Shown: positions 1 to 15,200, counted from the stretch's first letter. The stretch: 64,000 bases of DNA from Diploscapter coronatus (GCA_964036155.1 OZ038423.1:36595249-36659248); one strand, 5' to 3'. The notes: generated by a model from the letters alone, not told the origin. Program-made: numbers and translations.

Positions 1-3000
1 GGACGCGTTCAACGTCCAATGTCTCGCCTCCGTTGGATTCATGTAGGATAATTAAACTAATTAAAGCAATTAAATTAGATAACCAGGGCAATTAACTCAA
101 GTTAATTGGTGTATTTTAGGTACTTCGGTCTACTAGCGCCAATCGTCACTTTCGGCGGTCTTTTGGAGGAAGCCACCCACCAGCGAATGGCCGCTATGGA
201 GAATTTGTTTGGAGGTAAAAAAAATCTTTCTCTGTATAAAAGAAAAGTTCTTGATGAATAGGTGAAATTTTGCTAGGTAAGAATAGTAAATTTAAGAAAA
301 AGATTTTTGAAAGATTATAAAATCAAAAATGAAACTACGGAAATAGTTGCAATTTTCTGACGAATACAAAATGCTACCATTGTGCAACAATTTCCAGGAG
401 CGATTTGCGGCGTGATCTACCATCTGTTCGCGGGCCAGCCCCTCACCATCATTGGCTCCACGGGCCCTGTGCTCGTCTTCGAGACCATCGTCTTCGATAT
501 GTGCCAGCGCTTGGCCATCAAATATCTCAGCTTCCGATTTTGGGTAAGCAAATATGATTTTAAAAGTATATTTTGAAAGCAAAATCTGATAATTATGACT
601 TTACAACGAAAAAATCAAGTTTCTTCGAAAGATGAAGTTTGATGATAAAATAATACTGATATAAAGGAAAAAGAGCAATGGATTTTTATGAAACATATCT
701 GAAAGTTGAGGGTTTTCAGGTTCACGTTTGGACGGCGGCCATCATCTTCATTATCGTTGTGACGGACGCGAGTTCTTTGGTTTGGAGAATTCATCGATTT
801 TTTAATAAAATAGAAGTTTTCAGGTCTCCTTCATCACTCGTTTCACAGAAGAGTCATTCGCCACCCTGATCGCGATTATTTTCATCTACGAGGCTATTAT
901 GAAGTTGATCAAAATCAGCAACCAGTTGAATGTCATCCAGTACAATCGAACCAACCCCAATGGAATCTGTCTCTGCACCTTCCCGACAGGAAAACGTAGG
1001 TTTTTTTTCCAAATTTTATAAGATTCTATCTTTTGGAAAAATTATCTAAATGTAGAAATTCTTGAAGCTTTTTAATCATCCCATTACTTTGAAATTTGAT
1101 GATCTTTAAAATTCGAATTTTTCTAACCTACTTGAGAATTTTCGAATCTGTATCGCCTCTAACTAAAAATCAAAATTTTAGCCTCTGTGAGCATTCTGAA
1201 GGCTGGCGAGTACATCGAACGGAACAACCTGACGAAGATCGTGCCCTTCAACGAAACCTTTGTCGATTATTCAAAGGTCTGAGTGTAAAAATTAGGAAGA
1301 TTTGACAAATTGCCGACTTTCAGGCCTCTCTTGAACACTGCGTGGCTATCGGAGGCGCTTACACGGGCGATGCGTGCTTCAAACTGTGGGACAAATTGCT
1401 GATGTCCGTTCTCCTCTGCATCGGCACGTTCTTCTTGGCCACTAGTTTGAAGGTTAGCCTAGAAAATAGTAATGATAAACTGAATGATTAACAACTTCAT
1501 GGTATTTTGATCCATTATTTGTTTCTATTGTATTTTTTGAAAGACCGACAAGTCGAGTAAAAATAACTTATTTTTCGGATTCTTTACGAAAATTTCTTCA
1601 GAAAAACATGCATTTTGTTATAATTAACCATCACAGAACATGCGAAGCTCGCGCTATTTCCCGGCGAAGGTGCGCAAGCTCCTGTCGGACTTCGCAGTGA
1701 TGATCGCCATCGCTATCATGGCCGTCATCGACTTCCTCATGGGAATCAACACCCCCAAACTCAACGTGCCGAGGGAATTTAGAGTGAGTTTTAGAGGAAA
1801 AGTGTATTGCAAAGTTTTGCTTAATTTTCCCGAAGAAATTTCTTGTAAAACACTTGGGATGCTATATTTTATATTCAAGTGAGCTTAAATTGCAATTCAA
1901 CTACAATATTTATCACAGAGTTGATGTTTATAAGATTTAAAAAGATTTTTTCGAATGAAAATAATTTATGCCTTTTCAGCCAACCTGGGAAGGCAGAGGC
2001 TGGTACGTTCCACCATTCGACGGGAACGACTGGTGGACAGCCCCTCTCGCAATTCTGCCCGCCCTTCTGGCCTGCATCCTCATTTTCATGGACCAGCAAA
2101 TCACGACGGTCATCGTCAATCGAAAGGAGAATAAATTGAAGAAGGTAGTTTTCCTTCGAAGTTAATTTTTTCTTAAACTTAGTCAAATTTCGAAAAATTA
2201 TAATTTTACAAATACAACTTGTTTAGTTTATAAAAATTTGCAAAGTGATTATTTTCTAAGAGAAATTGAAATTAAAAACAAAAAACAAATTTTGAAAGAT
2301 GGTCGATAAAAATGAAAGAAAACACGCGAATATTTGATGTGCGTTTTGACCCAAACCCCCCTAGCTTTCCTTCTCCCCTCCCCCTGCCCTTTCTTTTCGC
2401 CCTCTCCCACTCGTTCGCTATTTCCCTCCGTACTCTCTGTTCGTCTCGCTCTCTCCCTCCCCTACGCATAAGAGTAGGGGGATGGGTGCAGTTTTCGATA
2501 ACACGCCAAATAGGCAGCAAAGGCTAGAGGAAGGACAGGAGAGCGAATTCTTTAATTCTCGCAGAGTCTTACATAAGACTCGGTGAAAAATTTTTGGGAG
2601 CCTCGCTCCGCGAGGTTTTATAAACGAGGAAAAATATAATTGAGACAATTACCTCCTAATTAGATAAATAGTTTAGTTAATTACCCCTAGAGTTATGGAT
2701 GCTGTTATGGTTTATCTTGAAGGATAATTGGGCTGAGAGTTAACTACCCTAATTAGTGACTTAATTAGCGCAATTAAGGGATGCGGCTATCACTTGGACA
2801 TGCTCGTGTTGGGCTTCCTGATTGTACTCGTCGGTGCTTTCGGTATGCCAGTTTACGTCGCGGCCACTGTCCTCTCCATCAATCACATCAACTCCCTCAA
2901 GGTAGATAATTAGAGCGATTATCGAGATAGTTACCATGTAATTACAGGTCGAAAGCGAGTGCAAGGCGCCTGGAGAGCAACCTCAGTTCATCGGTGTTAG

Positions 3001-5878
3001 GTAAGCGATTTTTCTTCGCCAAATTTTTTCTTGAAGCTGATAAAAATGAAATAAAATATCGGCATAAAGATTTTTCATAACTTGAAAATCTAAATTCAAA
3101 CCATCCGAATGAGCCTAAATCTAAACTCCAAGAAAAATTGGAAGATCTCATATCTGAAAGAAATAGTTCCGATTTTTCCTTCGATAATTTTTCAGAAACG
3201 ATCACAGGCATGGATTTTGAAAACAAAAAACTAAAACTATATTTGATCTCAGAAATATAGAAACTCCAAATATAGTAGTCATAAATGCCGAAAAAGCTCA
3301 TTTTGCCCTGCTCTGAAATAAATTTGGTTGTTCAGAGAGCAGCGAGTGACGGGCATAATCACGTTCCTGATCATCGGTCTGTCCGTCCTGGCGACCAATC
3401 TGCTCAGCCACATCCCCATGCCCGTCCTCTACGGCGTGTTCCTCTACATGGGTAAATTCAAATACTCCCAGAAAAATCGATGATTCATGCAAATTTCCAG
3501 GTATCTCTGCGCTCGGTGGAATTCAACTTTACGACAGACTGCTTCTGCTGCTCATGCCTATGAAGTGAGTTATCTTGTTTTTTATCTGAAATTTTGAGTA
3601 GAAATTCCGACCCTAATGAATGAGAGAATAACCTCCAGATTTATGACCAGAAAATGGCTATGTTTCCAAAAATAAAATGTATATTAAAAAAATTCAAGAT
3701 ACCAACCTGACACGATCTACATCCGCCACGTGCCGATCAAGAAGATCCATCTGTTCACGATGTTCCAACTCGGCTGTCTCATTATTCTCTGGGTCGTCAA
3801 GTCCATCAAATCCACGTCCATTCTCTTCCCTATTATGGTAGGTTATTTGAAAATTCAAAGCTTTATTATCAACAAGTTGTCTTCTTTTAAGAAAATGGAA
3901 TCGATTACCATAAAATGTGAGCTCTCCTTAAAAACAATAAAATTTTCAGCTTGTCGTGATGGTTGGAATCCGTAAATTGATGGAGCGTTTCTTCTCGACG
4001 ACGGACCTGAAGTACCTCGACGATCCGATGCCCGACTTCCATCTCAGAAAGAAGGAGGACATGAAGAGACGTCAGAGTGAGGTTAGTTCGAGAGAAATAA
4101 ATGAGATTTTCTAACAAATTAGCTTCATAAAAGGAATTTCGGAATATTTAGTAGATTAAAAGAATATCGATTTTTTATTCTATTTTCGAACTTCCCTGCT
4201 TCACAACAACCAAGAACTAGATTGTTCGCGAAAACCTAACAATTTTTAACAACAAAAGCCAAGACGAAGTTTCAACTTTTATCTTTCAAACTTCAACAAT
4301 TTTGTCTCGGTCCTTCTTTTCTGGCATTGAGAAATGACTAGATTTGTCTTTGTACTGCTTTGAAATTAGAACAAATTTGTTATGTTCTAGGGTGAGCCGA
4401 TCAACATCGAGTTGGACGCGGAGAACCAGACGACGATTCACGCGGTCAAGACCGAGGCCCATCTCCACATTCCCATGAATTCGGGCAATGTCATCAAAAT
4501 CCCTCTCGCCTCCATCCAAGAGCCTAGCCACTCCATCAATCTCACCAAGGAGGTCAGGACAAAAATTAGAATGGCTAAATACCGTAATCTGGGAGAATAG
4601 AGATGCGAATTTTGCTAGTCAATGTGCTAATTAACTTTTCAGATAATTAAGGGGTAATTAAGTTATTAATTGATATGATTAGAGTGATTAAATAGTTCAT
4701 TTCCGATAATTGCAGGTAAACAACAGCGGTATGTGGAAGCATATAGCCACGAAAGACTCGAAATCGTCATTGGATAAGGAACTGAGCAAGGATGTCGAGG
4801 GTGGCAGGAAACCAAGTGCTAAGTAAGTTGGGGAAAAATGTGATAAAAGATTGTTGACATTCAAATTTGGCTTCCCTAACTTTTTCTACTTAAAAACATT
4901 TGTTCGTTCTAACTTTTCCTTGTGATTTTCATAGTCTAGAAACTAGTACTTTCGGACTTTAACTCCACGACTTCATCAAGTTTAACGCTTTGAAATGTTC
5001 AAATCATTTTAACCATCTTTATGATTACGATAAGGTAATCAAAAGTTAACTCAGCCTCTAAATCAGGTTACTTATTTTCCGCAAAGTTATAATTTTCAGA
5101 TCTGATGCCCCGATCGAGCAGCCCGAAGATGACGACGAGGCGATCATGATAAAGGTACGCGAGCCGTGCATTCCGGGGACCTTTCAACTTCACTCGACTC
5201 TTATTTGAGAATTTGAACTTTGAAGATCGCGATTTTTGAAACATCAGTAGTTACTCGTCATTGTCGTCTTGATTAAAAAAAGACTTCCTGAAGGAGATGG
5301 AATGCGTATTCGCGAAGGGTGCGATATGAAACCCACCGGTGCAGAGACGCAGAGTACAGTGCGGCTAATAATCTTGCGAATGCCTCTTCCTCCTCCTTCT
5401 GCAAGTCTTTTTGAGGGACAGAGGAGAGTAGATCGACAAATGGACCGTTTCGCACGTTTCTGATATCTTTTCATTTCAATTTGAAGTTTCAGTTGAGTTG
5501 AGGTTGCCCTAGAGAAATTCGTAGAGTAAATTAGGGTTGAAGTGAAGCTCATTTATTTTAAACGACCCCGTAAAGGATATGTCAATTTCTAGGTTTTGGA
5601 AATTTTACATATACAATTTTTGGAAAGCTCATCTACTTTTATTGGCATTATTAATCTTAGAACTAGGAAATTAGATGAACTTTCTAAATAGATAATGAAT
5701 GAAAAAGTTGAAAGAATTTTTTCAAGGAGACGATTTGTTTTTTAATTTCCCGAATTTTCAGGTGATCCGCCCCTCGCCACACGGCTCGCAGCAGAACATC
5801 GGCAGTGGTTCGGAGAATACGCCCCTGCTGAAGGACGAAAAGAAGACGGGCAATGACTCGCCCGACTCGCCTGCCTAA
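1..5878 (+). CDS. abts-1: SLC4 bicarbonate transporter, ABTS-1/NBC-like (5' truncated by window)
   Basis: This is the membrane half of an SLC4 sodium-coupled or Cl/HCO3 bicarbonate transporter, acting in the plasma membrane in pH and chloride control. The exons I read are 1-42, 120-214, 398-543, 720-779, 824-995, 1182-1276, 1324-1452, 1637-1783, 1980-2144, 2779-2901, 2948-3000, 3336-3451, 3501-3564, 3699-3837, 3950-4081, 4391-4552, 4716-4822, 5100-5154 and 5762-5878. All phases join, giving 705 residues to a TAA. Family landmarks are [52 protein letters not shown]-free [51 protein letters not shown] and LDDPMPDF. The third extracellular loop has four cysteines and NRT/NLT/NET glycosylation sites, as in NBCs. 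KLIK after IFIYEAIM resembles the DIDS-site motif of AE1. The C-tail is charged and ends near ENTPLLKDE. The N-terminal cytoplasmic domain lies upstream of the window. The symbol is by homology to C. elegans; transport mode is inferred. Confidence 0.96.
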
Positions 5879-7473
5879 TTGTCACTAATTGCACATCGAT
5901 TAGCTAGCTAATTATCCCGATCACGCACAAATTGACTAATTAAGTCGAGAAGACTATTTCTTTGGATTATTTGAAAATGACATTCGAAAATTCTGAAAGA
6001 AGACATTTTGGCTACTGGAGTTTCCACTTTCTTCTTCCCTGCTATTTTCAGGGAAGGCGGTGGTAACTAAAAGGGACCAGATTTTTGCATAATTCAAACT
6101 TAAAATGATAGAATGCCATTTCTAAATAATTACCGTATTCTTGCAACCGATTTTTCATTTCCGTTCTTTATTTTTGGTGAATCTCAAACGTTTATTATTG
6201 TTGTTCTCTTTTGCTCCTAAAAGGTAGCGTATTTCTTCTCGTTTCTCAAGCCCTCTTTCATCATGACAACTCTAATCAACAAGTGTTTCCTGTTATTGCA
6301 GCTCTTTTATCAGTGATTCATGTTCTTCTTGAGATATGCGCATTCAGAATGGTATTCAGTCAAGTCGGAGATTTTTCTTTTTTAAGCAAGGACTACGGAA
6401 GTTCGAGAATTTTCGAACTTGAACTCGCTAGCGAGCTGAATAAGAGTTCCAAGTTGAGTTCCGAAATCCTCGCTTTTAACATTGTCCTTCTCTTAAAAAC
6501 AGCAAAATCTTATCCCTCTCCATTTTCTTCATACTATTTCTAACTCGAAAGGAAAAATAGCCTGTAAAAGTGGAGAGAAGGAAAATTTGCCGATTTTAAG
6601 AGAAGGGTTCAGTTTTAAAAATCATATTATACTAGTTATTAGAATCGAGGATGTTTCCGATCCACTTCAAAATCAATTCAAGTTTTTTTCCGTCAAAATT
6701 TAAGCTAAACTGTGATTATCCAGTTTTACACTAATCATACTTGCAACGTTTTTGTATCGCGCGATTAGTCGCATAAAACGAGATAGTACATATCTTCGAG
6801 AGACGAAAAGAAGACATCTTGTTTTTCTCTCGGATAAGGCACACTATCTCATTTCATGCGGTTAACCGCGTCTCGAAAGCGCTGCAGGTCTGATGCCAAT
6901 GAAGTGAGGTTGAAAGTTGAAAAATATTTTTCATAGAAAATTATCACATCCTGATAGGATTTCTGATTAAAAATGTGTTCTTTTTCATTTTCTTGTATTT
7001 TTCGGTTAACATTAACGTTTTCTTTTTGTTAAAGCATTTGTTATCTTTTCTTTAAAACAATTCAATTTTGTTTATTTTTTCTCACGTGCGGGTTAGGTAT
7101 TTCTCAATATTTTCTAGGTCGATTTTTCTATATTCTTCTAAAAATCTTTAAATGTTTCTTTTCGAGAAAAGCCTAAAATTCCTAAAGCTTTTGTTGTATC
7201 GTTTAACAATGTTACGATTTCCTGGCAGCAATTTGATTTGATTCCACTTTCATATGAAATTTCAATCGTCCTACGCCCGAGTTCAAATAAAGATTTATCT
7301 GAAAATAAAATGGAATTTTAGAACAAAATCAACAAAATATGCTCAATAAAAAGGGAAATTGCACAAGAAAAATTCATCGTGGACAGAAATCATTAATCTT
7401 GTATGATAAATAATGTATCATTATATATTTAGTCGTGAGATATTAAAATCCTGTCTGTGTTTCGACCCCTCAG
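5879..7473. other. Gene-poor stretch downstream of the SLC4 gene
   Basis: No convincing coding exon is visible. The first 70 bp after the stop carry phased ATTG/ATTA motifs (5878-5945). A TIR element lies at about 6733-6895. A candidate AATAAA signal at 7285-7290 is far from the stop, so the SLC4 polyadenylation site is unresolved. Confidence 0.5.
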
Positions 7474-7699
7474 CTCCAGTTGACAGTCGAATTTCTCGAA
7501 TTGCTGATATGAATTATGCAAGAATGGACCATTCGCTCATTGTCGCTAACGGAAAACTGTATGCAATCAGAGGGTGAGCTGAGATTTTGCATATCTTTAT
7601 ACGAAATATTTGTTAACTTAGATCTGGAGATTTGTCTTCTGAAAGAATTTCTTGTAATTCAATCGAAGAATATAATCCACAAAGAATAAATGGCGAGAA
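7474..7699 (+). pseudogene. Kelch-repeat gene fragment (two exons, probably a relic)
   Basis: Two adjacent exon-like blocks, 7474-7573 and 7622-7699, have good splice borders (CAG/GTGAGC and TTAG/GTGAGA) and compatible phase. Joined, they read as one kelch blade: SRIADMNYARMDHSLIVANG, then KLYAIRGSGDLSSERIS and SIEEYNPQ. This matches the usual order of an R-H-S...NGKLYAIGG strand, a variable loop, and S-x-E-x-Y-[ND]-P. The diagnostic double glycine has become RG. I find no BTB/BACK domain, no neighbouring blades, and no continuation after 7700, so this looks like the remnant of a BTB-kelch gene. It could instead be part of a living gene with distant exons. The family assignment is solid; the pseudogene status is inferred. 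Confidence 0.6.
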
Positions 7700-9212
7700 G
7701 TGAGAAAATTAAAATTTAAATAATGCAACTTAATATCATGTAGCCCTTTTATTTGGCATATTATGTTTTATGAATATTATTTTTATTCGACTATTATTAA
7801 GATTCCAATGCACATGATACAAACAACTCTCGAAGACATCCAAAAGTACCGAGGGAAAATTGTAACTGAAATAAATATTATCTAAAATATTGTTTCAAAA
7901 ATTCTTATTTTATTGCCTGGTAATCTATGAGCTAAATGTTGTCCAATAAAAAACGAATTATCGAATTTGGTTCAGAAATAAGAAAGTTATGAATTTTTTC
8001 TGATATGGGATATGCAAAAACTTGAAATTAGCATAACTCCGCCCGCACTTGCATTTTTACGAAAAAAAACGGATAGCATCATGAGAATCAGCGTGGAAAA
8101 CTGAACAATATATGTGAAAATTAGCCAGATCGGCGGACCCCTTTTTGTTAGGAGTTTGATTCTTACAGATATTCACTCTTAGTTATCGTTAATTGTCTAA
8201 TTTCTCATATTCCAAATACTCATTTTTCATGTCTTCCCACTTTCTCCCTGAATATCATCATTTCGTAGCAATACATTTTTATTTATTCGAAGACAACGCT
8301 GTTTCTGAAAATTAGACAACAATTTCAGTAGAAAACAAATATTGATAAGTCAGGGTATAGGTTTAAAGCTCGAAGAAAGAGATTGCATTTTCTATAGTGT
8401 TAAAGAAGACATGTGGAGAACAGACCGAGGGAGGACGATCGTCAGAAGCCCCTTGCGACCTACCCCCAGTATATTACCAGAGCAAAGCTCTATCTATCTC
8501 TAAAGTATCATCAGCCAAAAATTCACCTTTGCGACCTAGTGTCATAGCTATGATTTTGCTCTTGCGAGCTACCCTCCCTCCTATAATTTATCTTCGTCCG
8601 ACGAAAGTGCTCCCCAGACCTGGTGGAAAAGGAGATATCTACAACTTCATAATAAATTACAATAACGATACAAAATCGTAATTAACCAAAGAGATGAGAG
8701 CGATTTAAAAATAAAATCTGCTAGAATTTTTATATTTCCAAATCTCAGGAGCGTAACAAAGTAACAACATTGTATGTAGAATGTTGACGATTTTTTATTC
8801 AGGAAGTTCCTTGATTTTGATCAACTGAAATGGTTTCATTGCTATTTCATAATCAATGCTATGACAGAATTTTGTTTTTTTATGATTGCGACTTTGTCAA
8901 AAATTCGATTTCGCTTTCAGGAATAATTGGGATAATATTGATTTGTATCTCACAAAATCCAAGGCTACCTGTATTTACAGCTGAATAACAAACACAGACG
9001 GCTGTATTTACAGGCGGATATTAAGGCTAGTTTTTGGTAGGGAGGATAAAGAAAAGAAAACAGGACCATCTGTAAATTACAACCACCTTTGTCTATCATT
9101 CGCCTGCAAATACAGGAGACCCTTCACACGTTTCAGGATAATGTTTGTTTGTTCTTCAAATCTTTGGACGTGCTAATTTTTAATTTTGAAGAATACGATG
9201 GAACAAACCTCC
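7700..9212. other. Non-coding stretch between kelch relic and kri-1 3' end
   Basis: I see no exon with protein-family similarity. The stretch holds a low-complexity open frame at 8397-8681 containing two imperfect copies of a CCTTGCGACCTA-like segment (near 8452 and 8528), and a TIR element at about 8960-9125. Confidence 0.45.
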
Positions 9213-12200
9213 TTATTTGGTGAGTCCGAGTTTCTTCCTGAACTGCTGGATGAAGTGCATGAGGAGGTCGGCGAATTTCGTCTCCACGAACAGAGGCGGC
9301 TTCGTCGTGCCGCTGTCGTTTACTACTATCTGAAAAACACAAATTTATTTATTTTATTCTTGATGTATTATTCCACCATTTTCAAGAATCTCACTTTTTT
9401 TTTAGAAAGAACACTTAATTTTCTTCATCACCATTCATTACTTCTAAAAACCTTTTAAAACTGCTAGCATGAAACAAATAGGTAGAAAAGTTTGAAACAT
9501 ACATTGATGAGCTTTCCTCGTTACTCTCATTTTCATTCTTTTCGAGAAAAAAACCCTTATAAAAATTTCTATCATGAAAAATCTTTGATAAAACTTAGGC
9601 AACATACTTGCTTTATGACCTTTTCTTAACTATTCTCATTTTTATTTTCGTAGTTTTCTGGAAGATCCAGTAAAATGTGGCAACTTGGAAACCTCAAGCC
9701 ATGCGAAATAGGGTGGGAAAAGAATCGTTTTCCCTACCATCCCTCTCGCTATTTTACATGGCTTGAAGTTTTCAAACAGTCGTAAAATGTCTAACCTGTA
9801 GCATCTCGCTGGTGGCTTGTGACTTGAAGTCACTGAATGCGAACGAATCCCTGAGTCGCTCGTTGTTGTAGTCGTGAATGAGGTGCACTCCGTTCACGTT
9901 TATGCCCACGTTCCCGGGAATCGGCCGGGATCGGGAAGTTTTCGTCCGATCGTCCTCAAATTCAGAAATAAACAATAAGATAATATCTTAGATTTTTTTC
10001 TTGTTATTTTTGTACGCTGAGTTGTTTTTAGGAAATTCTCAATAGGGAACAGTTACTAAATGACGATCTGATGGATGACCCTTTTCTTTTCCCGCACTAT
10101 TTTGCCCTACTCCAGCTCCCCCCTCCCTCTCTCTAACATCTCTAACTATAGGGATTGTCAGGTGGCTATTTAGTAACTGCCAATAAAATACTTACTCCTC
10201 GCGAAAAGAAGCACTGGTAAAACGTGGCGCCGTAAGTGGGAAATCCCCTGGCCAGGTAGATGAATTGCTCCTTCAGAAAGTCATGGTCTTTCTTACGGTT
10301 TTTCTTAAATTAGCAGATTCATAAGTTATGTGAAAAAGTAAATGATAAATGGTCATTTGAAATATTCAGATTCAGATAATATAGGTTGTTATTCTTCTAA
10401 CTTCATTTTTTCCCATCTCCGACAAAAAGTTGCAAAAATTATGTGCTTGATAAGTTGTTTACAATTTTTTATTATTAAACAAATTATTACCTCATAATTA
10501 GCCAAGAATAGCTCCTCCTTATTTGCATGCTGCTGCCAATTGATGATATGTTTGGGCATGAAACGACGCCAGTCAGGAGGCGAATTTGGAGTGTATCTGG
10601 AAAATGTCATTCATAATTTTCTCCATTTATAAGAGTGGTATTTGGAATTTGATTTTGAAAAATTCGAAGCCTGGATCAGGAATTGATATTTCAAATCAAC
10701 TTGATTCGTTTTAAAAATTTCTCCATTTCGCAAATTTCATTGAATTTTAAAAGAAAATACTGAATGATAAAGGTGACCTTCGCCAGAAATTACGATGATG
10801 CACTAGCCCTTTTTCTACAAAGCGATCATTATTTTCCAATTCGCCTCATTTCCCTCGAAACTTCATCAAGCTTGCCTTCCAAAAATGGGAGTCCTCCCCT
10901 TTTCTCATTTCTCCCGAAAATGAACAAGCGTCTTCGCTGCTCAAATAGAGGAGCACAAACTCCCCAAAACTTATTATTTTCCAATAACTCGGTCGAGTTT
11001 TCTTGTGAAATGAAGCGCACGACTTGAAATTTAGAAAATTCGTACTAAGTTTGCCCATCTTCCAAAGTTCTCCGAAAACTTGTTCTATTTTAACAAGGCG
11101 TAATTTTGGTCAAAGTCGTTGTTTTTAATATTTCTTCAGATGCCCTGTGGGTATTCCATTTCCTTTCTTTTTCCTTTCTAATCCTAATCCGCTTTTCGAT
11201 TTGCCGTGTTCTCATAGCAAAATGCTGCATCTTGGATATTCTCAGATATACCAGTCGACTTTCATTTTCTGTCTTTCAACATACGATAAAAATATGATAT
11301 CTCTCTTTATATCTGGAGTTTAGCCCCGCCAATTTAGTATTGAGTGGTGTGTCTTCATGTGCTCAATATGTTGATGGCTATATATGGGACGTTCCTTTTC
11401 AAAATCTTGTCCCCTTCCTTGAATATTTCAAGTGTCTAGTTTCGTTACCCAGGTTTCTGGTTCGTTGGAATTCTAAAGACCAAACTATAGAGGAAATGGA
11501 ATTTCAAATTTTATGCTTCTTCTATTATAGGGACATCTTTAAAATGTCCTACTACTAATTCTTAGGAAGGTGGATAAAATTTACTATGGCCCTATTGTGA
11601 TCGTTTACTATAAGAGCTTTACCTAGATACTCAATCTCTCTCGAGATAATCTTTAGGCCTCTAAGTGTAGGGCTTCTTGAGGGTCAGAGAGGATGGATAT
11701 CATTGGGTATACGAAATCCCCTATTATCATAAAAAATGATAATTTCGATTTTAAAGTCCAAACTTCGAATGTTCTTTCCTTATGACTCAGGAAAACATTT
11801 GATAAGCAACTTTGCAAGTTCTTATATTCCATTTTGCGCAGATTTTGCATGCCCCAAAACGCCTAAATCCAGATAAACGGCTGGAAATTAGATCTGTCCA
11901 CTGTCTCCTCCATTCTCTCAAAATTTCACTATCTCCCTCCTGGCTTAGTGACATTCCACATGGCCGTCTCCAATATCTATTAGTTTCAGTTTTCCTTTTT
12001 CCGGTTCCATCTCTGTGCAAAACGCACAACGAACAAAACTCTGCTGCTGTTGAAAAAAACGAAGAAAAATATTGCCGAATGTCGAAATTTGTCTTCGTTT
12101 TCCTCCAATTTTCTCAGTTTTTCATTCCGAATTTATGTCGGACGAGTGTTCTCCCACTCTCTCCTTCATTTATGAGATCCTGGCAAGTTAATTAAGGCTC

Positions 12201-15200
12201 GAATATTGCAACAGCATTGGTGTCTTCTCTATTTGGTGCTTGGGGTTTGAAATACGAAAAGTATCTAAAAATTTCCAGTTCGATTTCAATTAAATTTTCT
12301 AAAATTCAATTTTTTCTTTAAACTTCGCAGCAATTCATCTAGAGCAAATTTTGTCGAAAAACTCCTACGTTAACTCAAATTTAAGTTCAAAAAGTCGGCT
12401 TCATTCCAATTTTTGATAGGTTTTAAAACATCGAATTTTTTTAGTTCAAATTTTTGCGAATTTAAAATCTCCCCTTCTTGAGCCCATTTGGGTCTTCATT
12501 TTTATCTATGAGCTTTCGGATTTCGTGGTCTCCTCTGCATAGAAATGCGGTTGTGTGTGGGGCAATTGAGGCCATATTGCCCATATTGCCTTTTAGGGGC
12601 TTACTTATAGTCCTTATTCCATTCAAATGGGCCCATGGCACTAAATGCGGATCAAGTACCATTACCCAAGAATACGTAATGTCGAAACTGAAACTCTATC
12701 ACATCTTACCCCAAATAATTTAGGTTTAAATTTGTGAAGATCCTTATTATCATGAAAATTTCTTGCTGTTTTAGTTAGAAATAGTAGGGAAAAACAGCGA
12801 AGTTGAAGATAACGAGTAAAGTTTTGAGCTAGAAGGAAACGAGTTAGCGATGGGCATGATTTATCCTCAAAATTGTCTTGATATTTTTATATTATGCTAA
12901 ATTATATAAAATAAAATTCAATTTAGTTCTATTTAGAGTGAACTTTACAGAGAGGATTACTTCTTTCGTGCATCTAATTTTCTGCCCGTATGGTAATGAA
13001 CTGCGGCTCATCTTTGGTGTATCTCTAGTCTCTAGTCTCTGGTAGAGGAAGAGATTTTGGAGATATGCCCTATCCTCATTCTTCCCATATATGGAGCTTT
13101 CCAACTCAAACCCATTATCCGGTTTGTCGGATTTCCAAAATAGGCATTTCATATTTTCTCCGGATAAAGAATGGAATGTTATTCTACCGCATTGGATTTG
13201 TGAGAGCTGTAAAATCCCTTATGCCTCTCCTCTGCGTTTCTCGATGAAGGTAGCAATTATTCTAATCACAGTTATGGAAATGTACTCTTATGCCTTTCTG
13301 TCTGCCTGTCTGCATGTCCTCTGTTTATGTTTCTGTCAATCCATCTTAAGTCTCAAGTAACAGTTCATTTTCTCTAGGTCTGGTAGGAAATTTTTATGCC
13401 AAAAATTGCATTGATACTTTTATTTGGTATTTCGGAAAATTATAAGTCCAGTTGCAAAAAATGATTTTTTCATTGAAAATTATTTCCATTTTCAGATTTT
13501 TCCTAGAAACTCCTCCCGACTTTTTGACTTCGAACCCCCATTTCAGAGGTTCCATCGGTCCATTACCTCATCTCGTATTCTTCTATTCTATAACTCTTTC
13601 ATTCGCCACTCCATTCTCTTCATCACTTCCATATTCATTTATTACTACCAGTAATGAGGCATTATGAGTATGAAAGGGGGCGTGGCCCGGAGATGTGCAT
13701 CCCACCTAAAATATGAAGGGGAAAGAGAAGGGAAAGGGGGCGGGGTTGCGGAGTTAGAGAAACAGGAAGGGGAATCCCCAGGATTTGCATTTTGCAATAT
13801 CGTTTCGTCCGTTCTGTTTTAGTCACTCGAGAAATTTAAAAAATCCTTTTTCATTTATTGAATTTTATGGCCACACACTTCATTTTCCGGCTTTAATTTT
13901 GACAATCTTATAGAACTAGTCTTGTGTACCTCTTTTCATGTGTTGAAGAATATATTAGGAAAATCCGTTGGCACATTTTCACGATTTAAAAAAATAAACA
14001 AAAAGCTAACTCTTCCGTAGAAATGATCGCACAGATCGCAGCCATTTCGAACGAAGCGGATTTGGGTCGTCTTTGCCAAAACTCGCGCTTCTTCTCTTCA
14101 GATTCTTTGATGATCAGGCTGAAATCATAAATTTCACATTCTTCTCACAAATTAGTTTTATTTTTTTAGACCTTCAGACTTTTTGCTTGTACTTCTTTCC
14201 AAAAATAATTACTTTTAATTCCCATTTTTCATAGCATTTTTCTTCTCAAAAATTTCCAAAACTCACAATCCGTTGAGAAAAGCTTTCTTCGCATCGTCAT
14301 ACAGAATGTCTCGAATGAATTTGTTCTGTAGATCCTGAAAACCAACATTTTATTTTCAGATTTTCAAGTTTCTATGATGAATTTCCCAGTTCCCTAATTC
14401 ACACTATGCTTCAAGAAGTAATCATTCCATCATCGCTAATATTCATATTATTCATCAGTCATTATGGTATGTTTCATTTTTCCCTATCAAATTTCAATTT
14501 CGATCTAAACAGCTGCAACACAGCTGCAAAGTTTTTCACGATTCTCCTATTTTTGCCGAGATTCCGTTTCCAAACCGTAAACCTATCTACAATATTTGCC
14601 CACATAACCTAATGTCCTTCTCTGAGCGCCCTAAAAGACCTAAAAGGGATATCCTTATTTATCGAGCCTTTAACGAATATAAGGAATATTTGAATATTGC
14701 GTGCGACCTTTCAGTTTGTTTGTTCCGAATTGTAACAGTTTCTTATGAATTTAGTGAAAATTCTGGGTCAATTTTTAGAAAATTTAAATTTTAATAAGGA
14801 TAATATCTATGAAATAAGAACAATAAGTTTGATTCGAATTGCCTAAATCTTCATTTACGATGAAAAGCTGCCGAATCTTTTCTCTGACCAATTTGGAGTT
14901 TCCTGTTGGTTTGCCTTATTCCTTTTTGATTGACCTATGGGCGTTAATTGCCCTCACCTCCCTCACCTCATGCATATAATAGCTCTCGCGTCTTATTCTA
15001 ATTCTTGGCCCCCCTAGTCTAGTTGACTATGTGTCGGGCTCAATTGACAGTTCTGGTCATTCCCGCTTCCTTCCCTCCTTCCCTTTCTTTATGATTCAAG
15101 TATTGCCAATGCCAGTCCATATGTTGGACGGGGGCGAAATTAAAGACAATAAAATTGCCATTTCATAACAATGCAAAGAAGCACTCTAGAAAAATGCTAC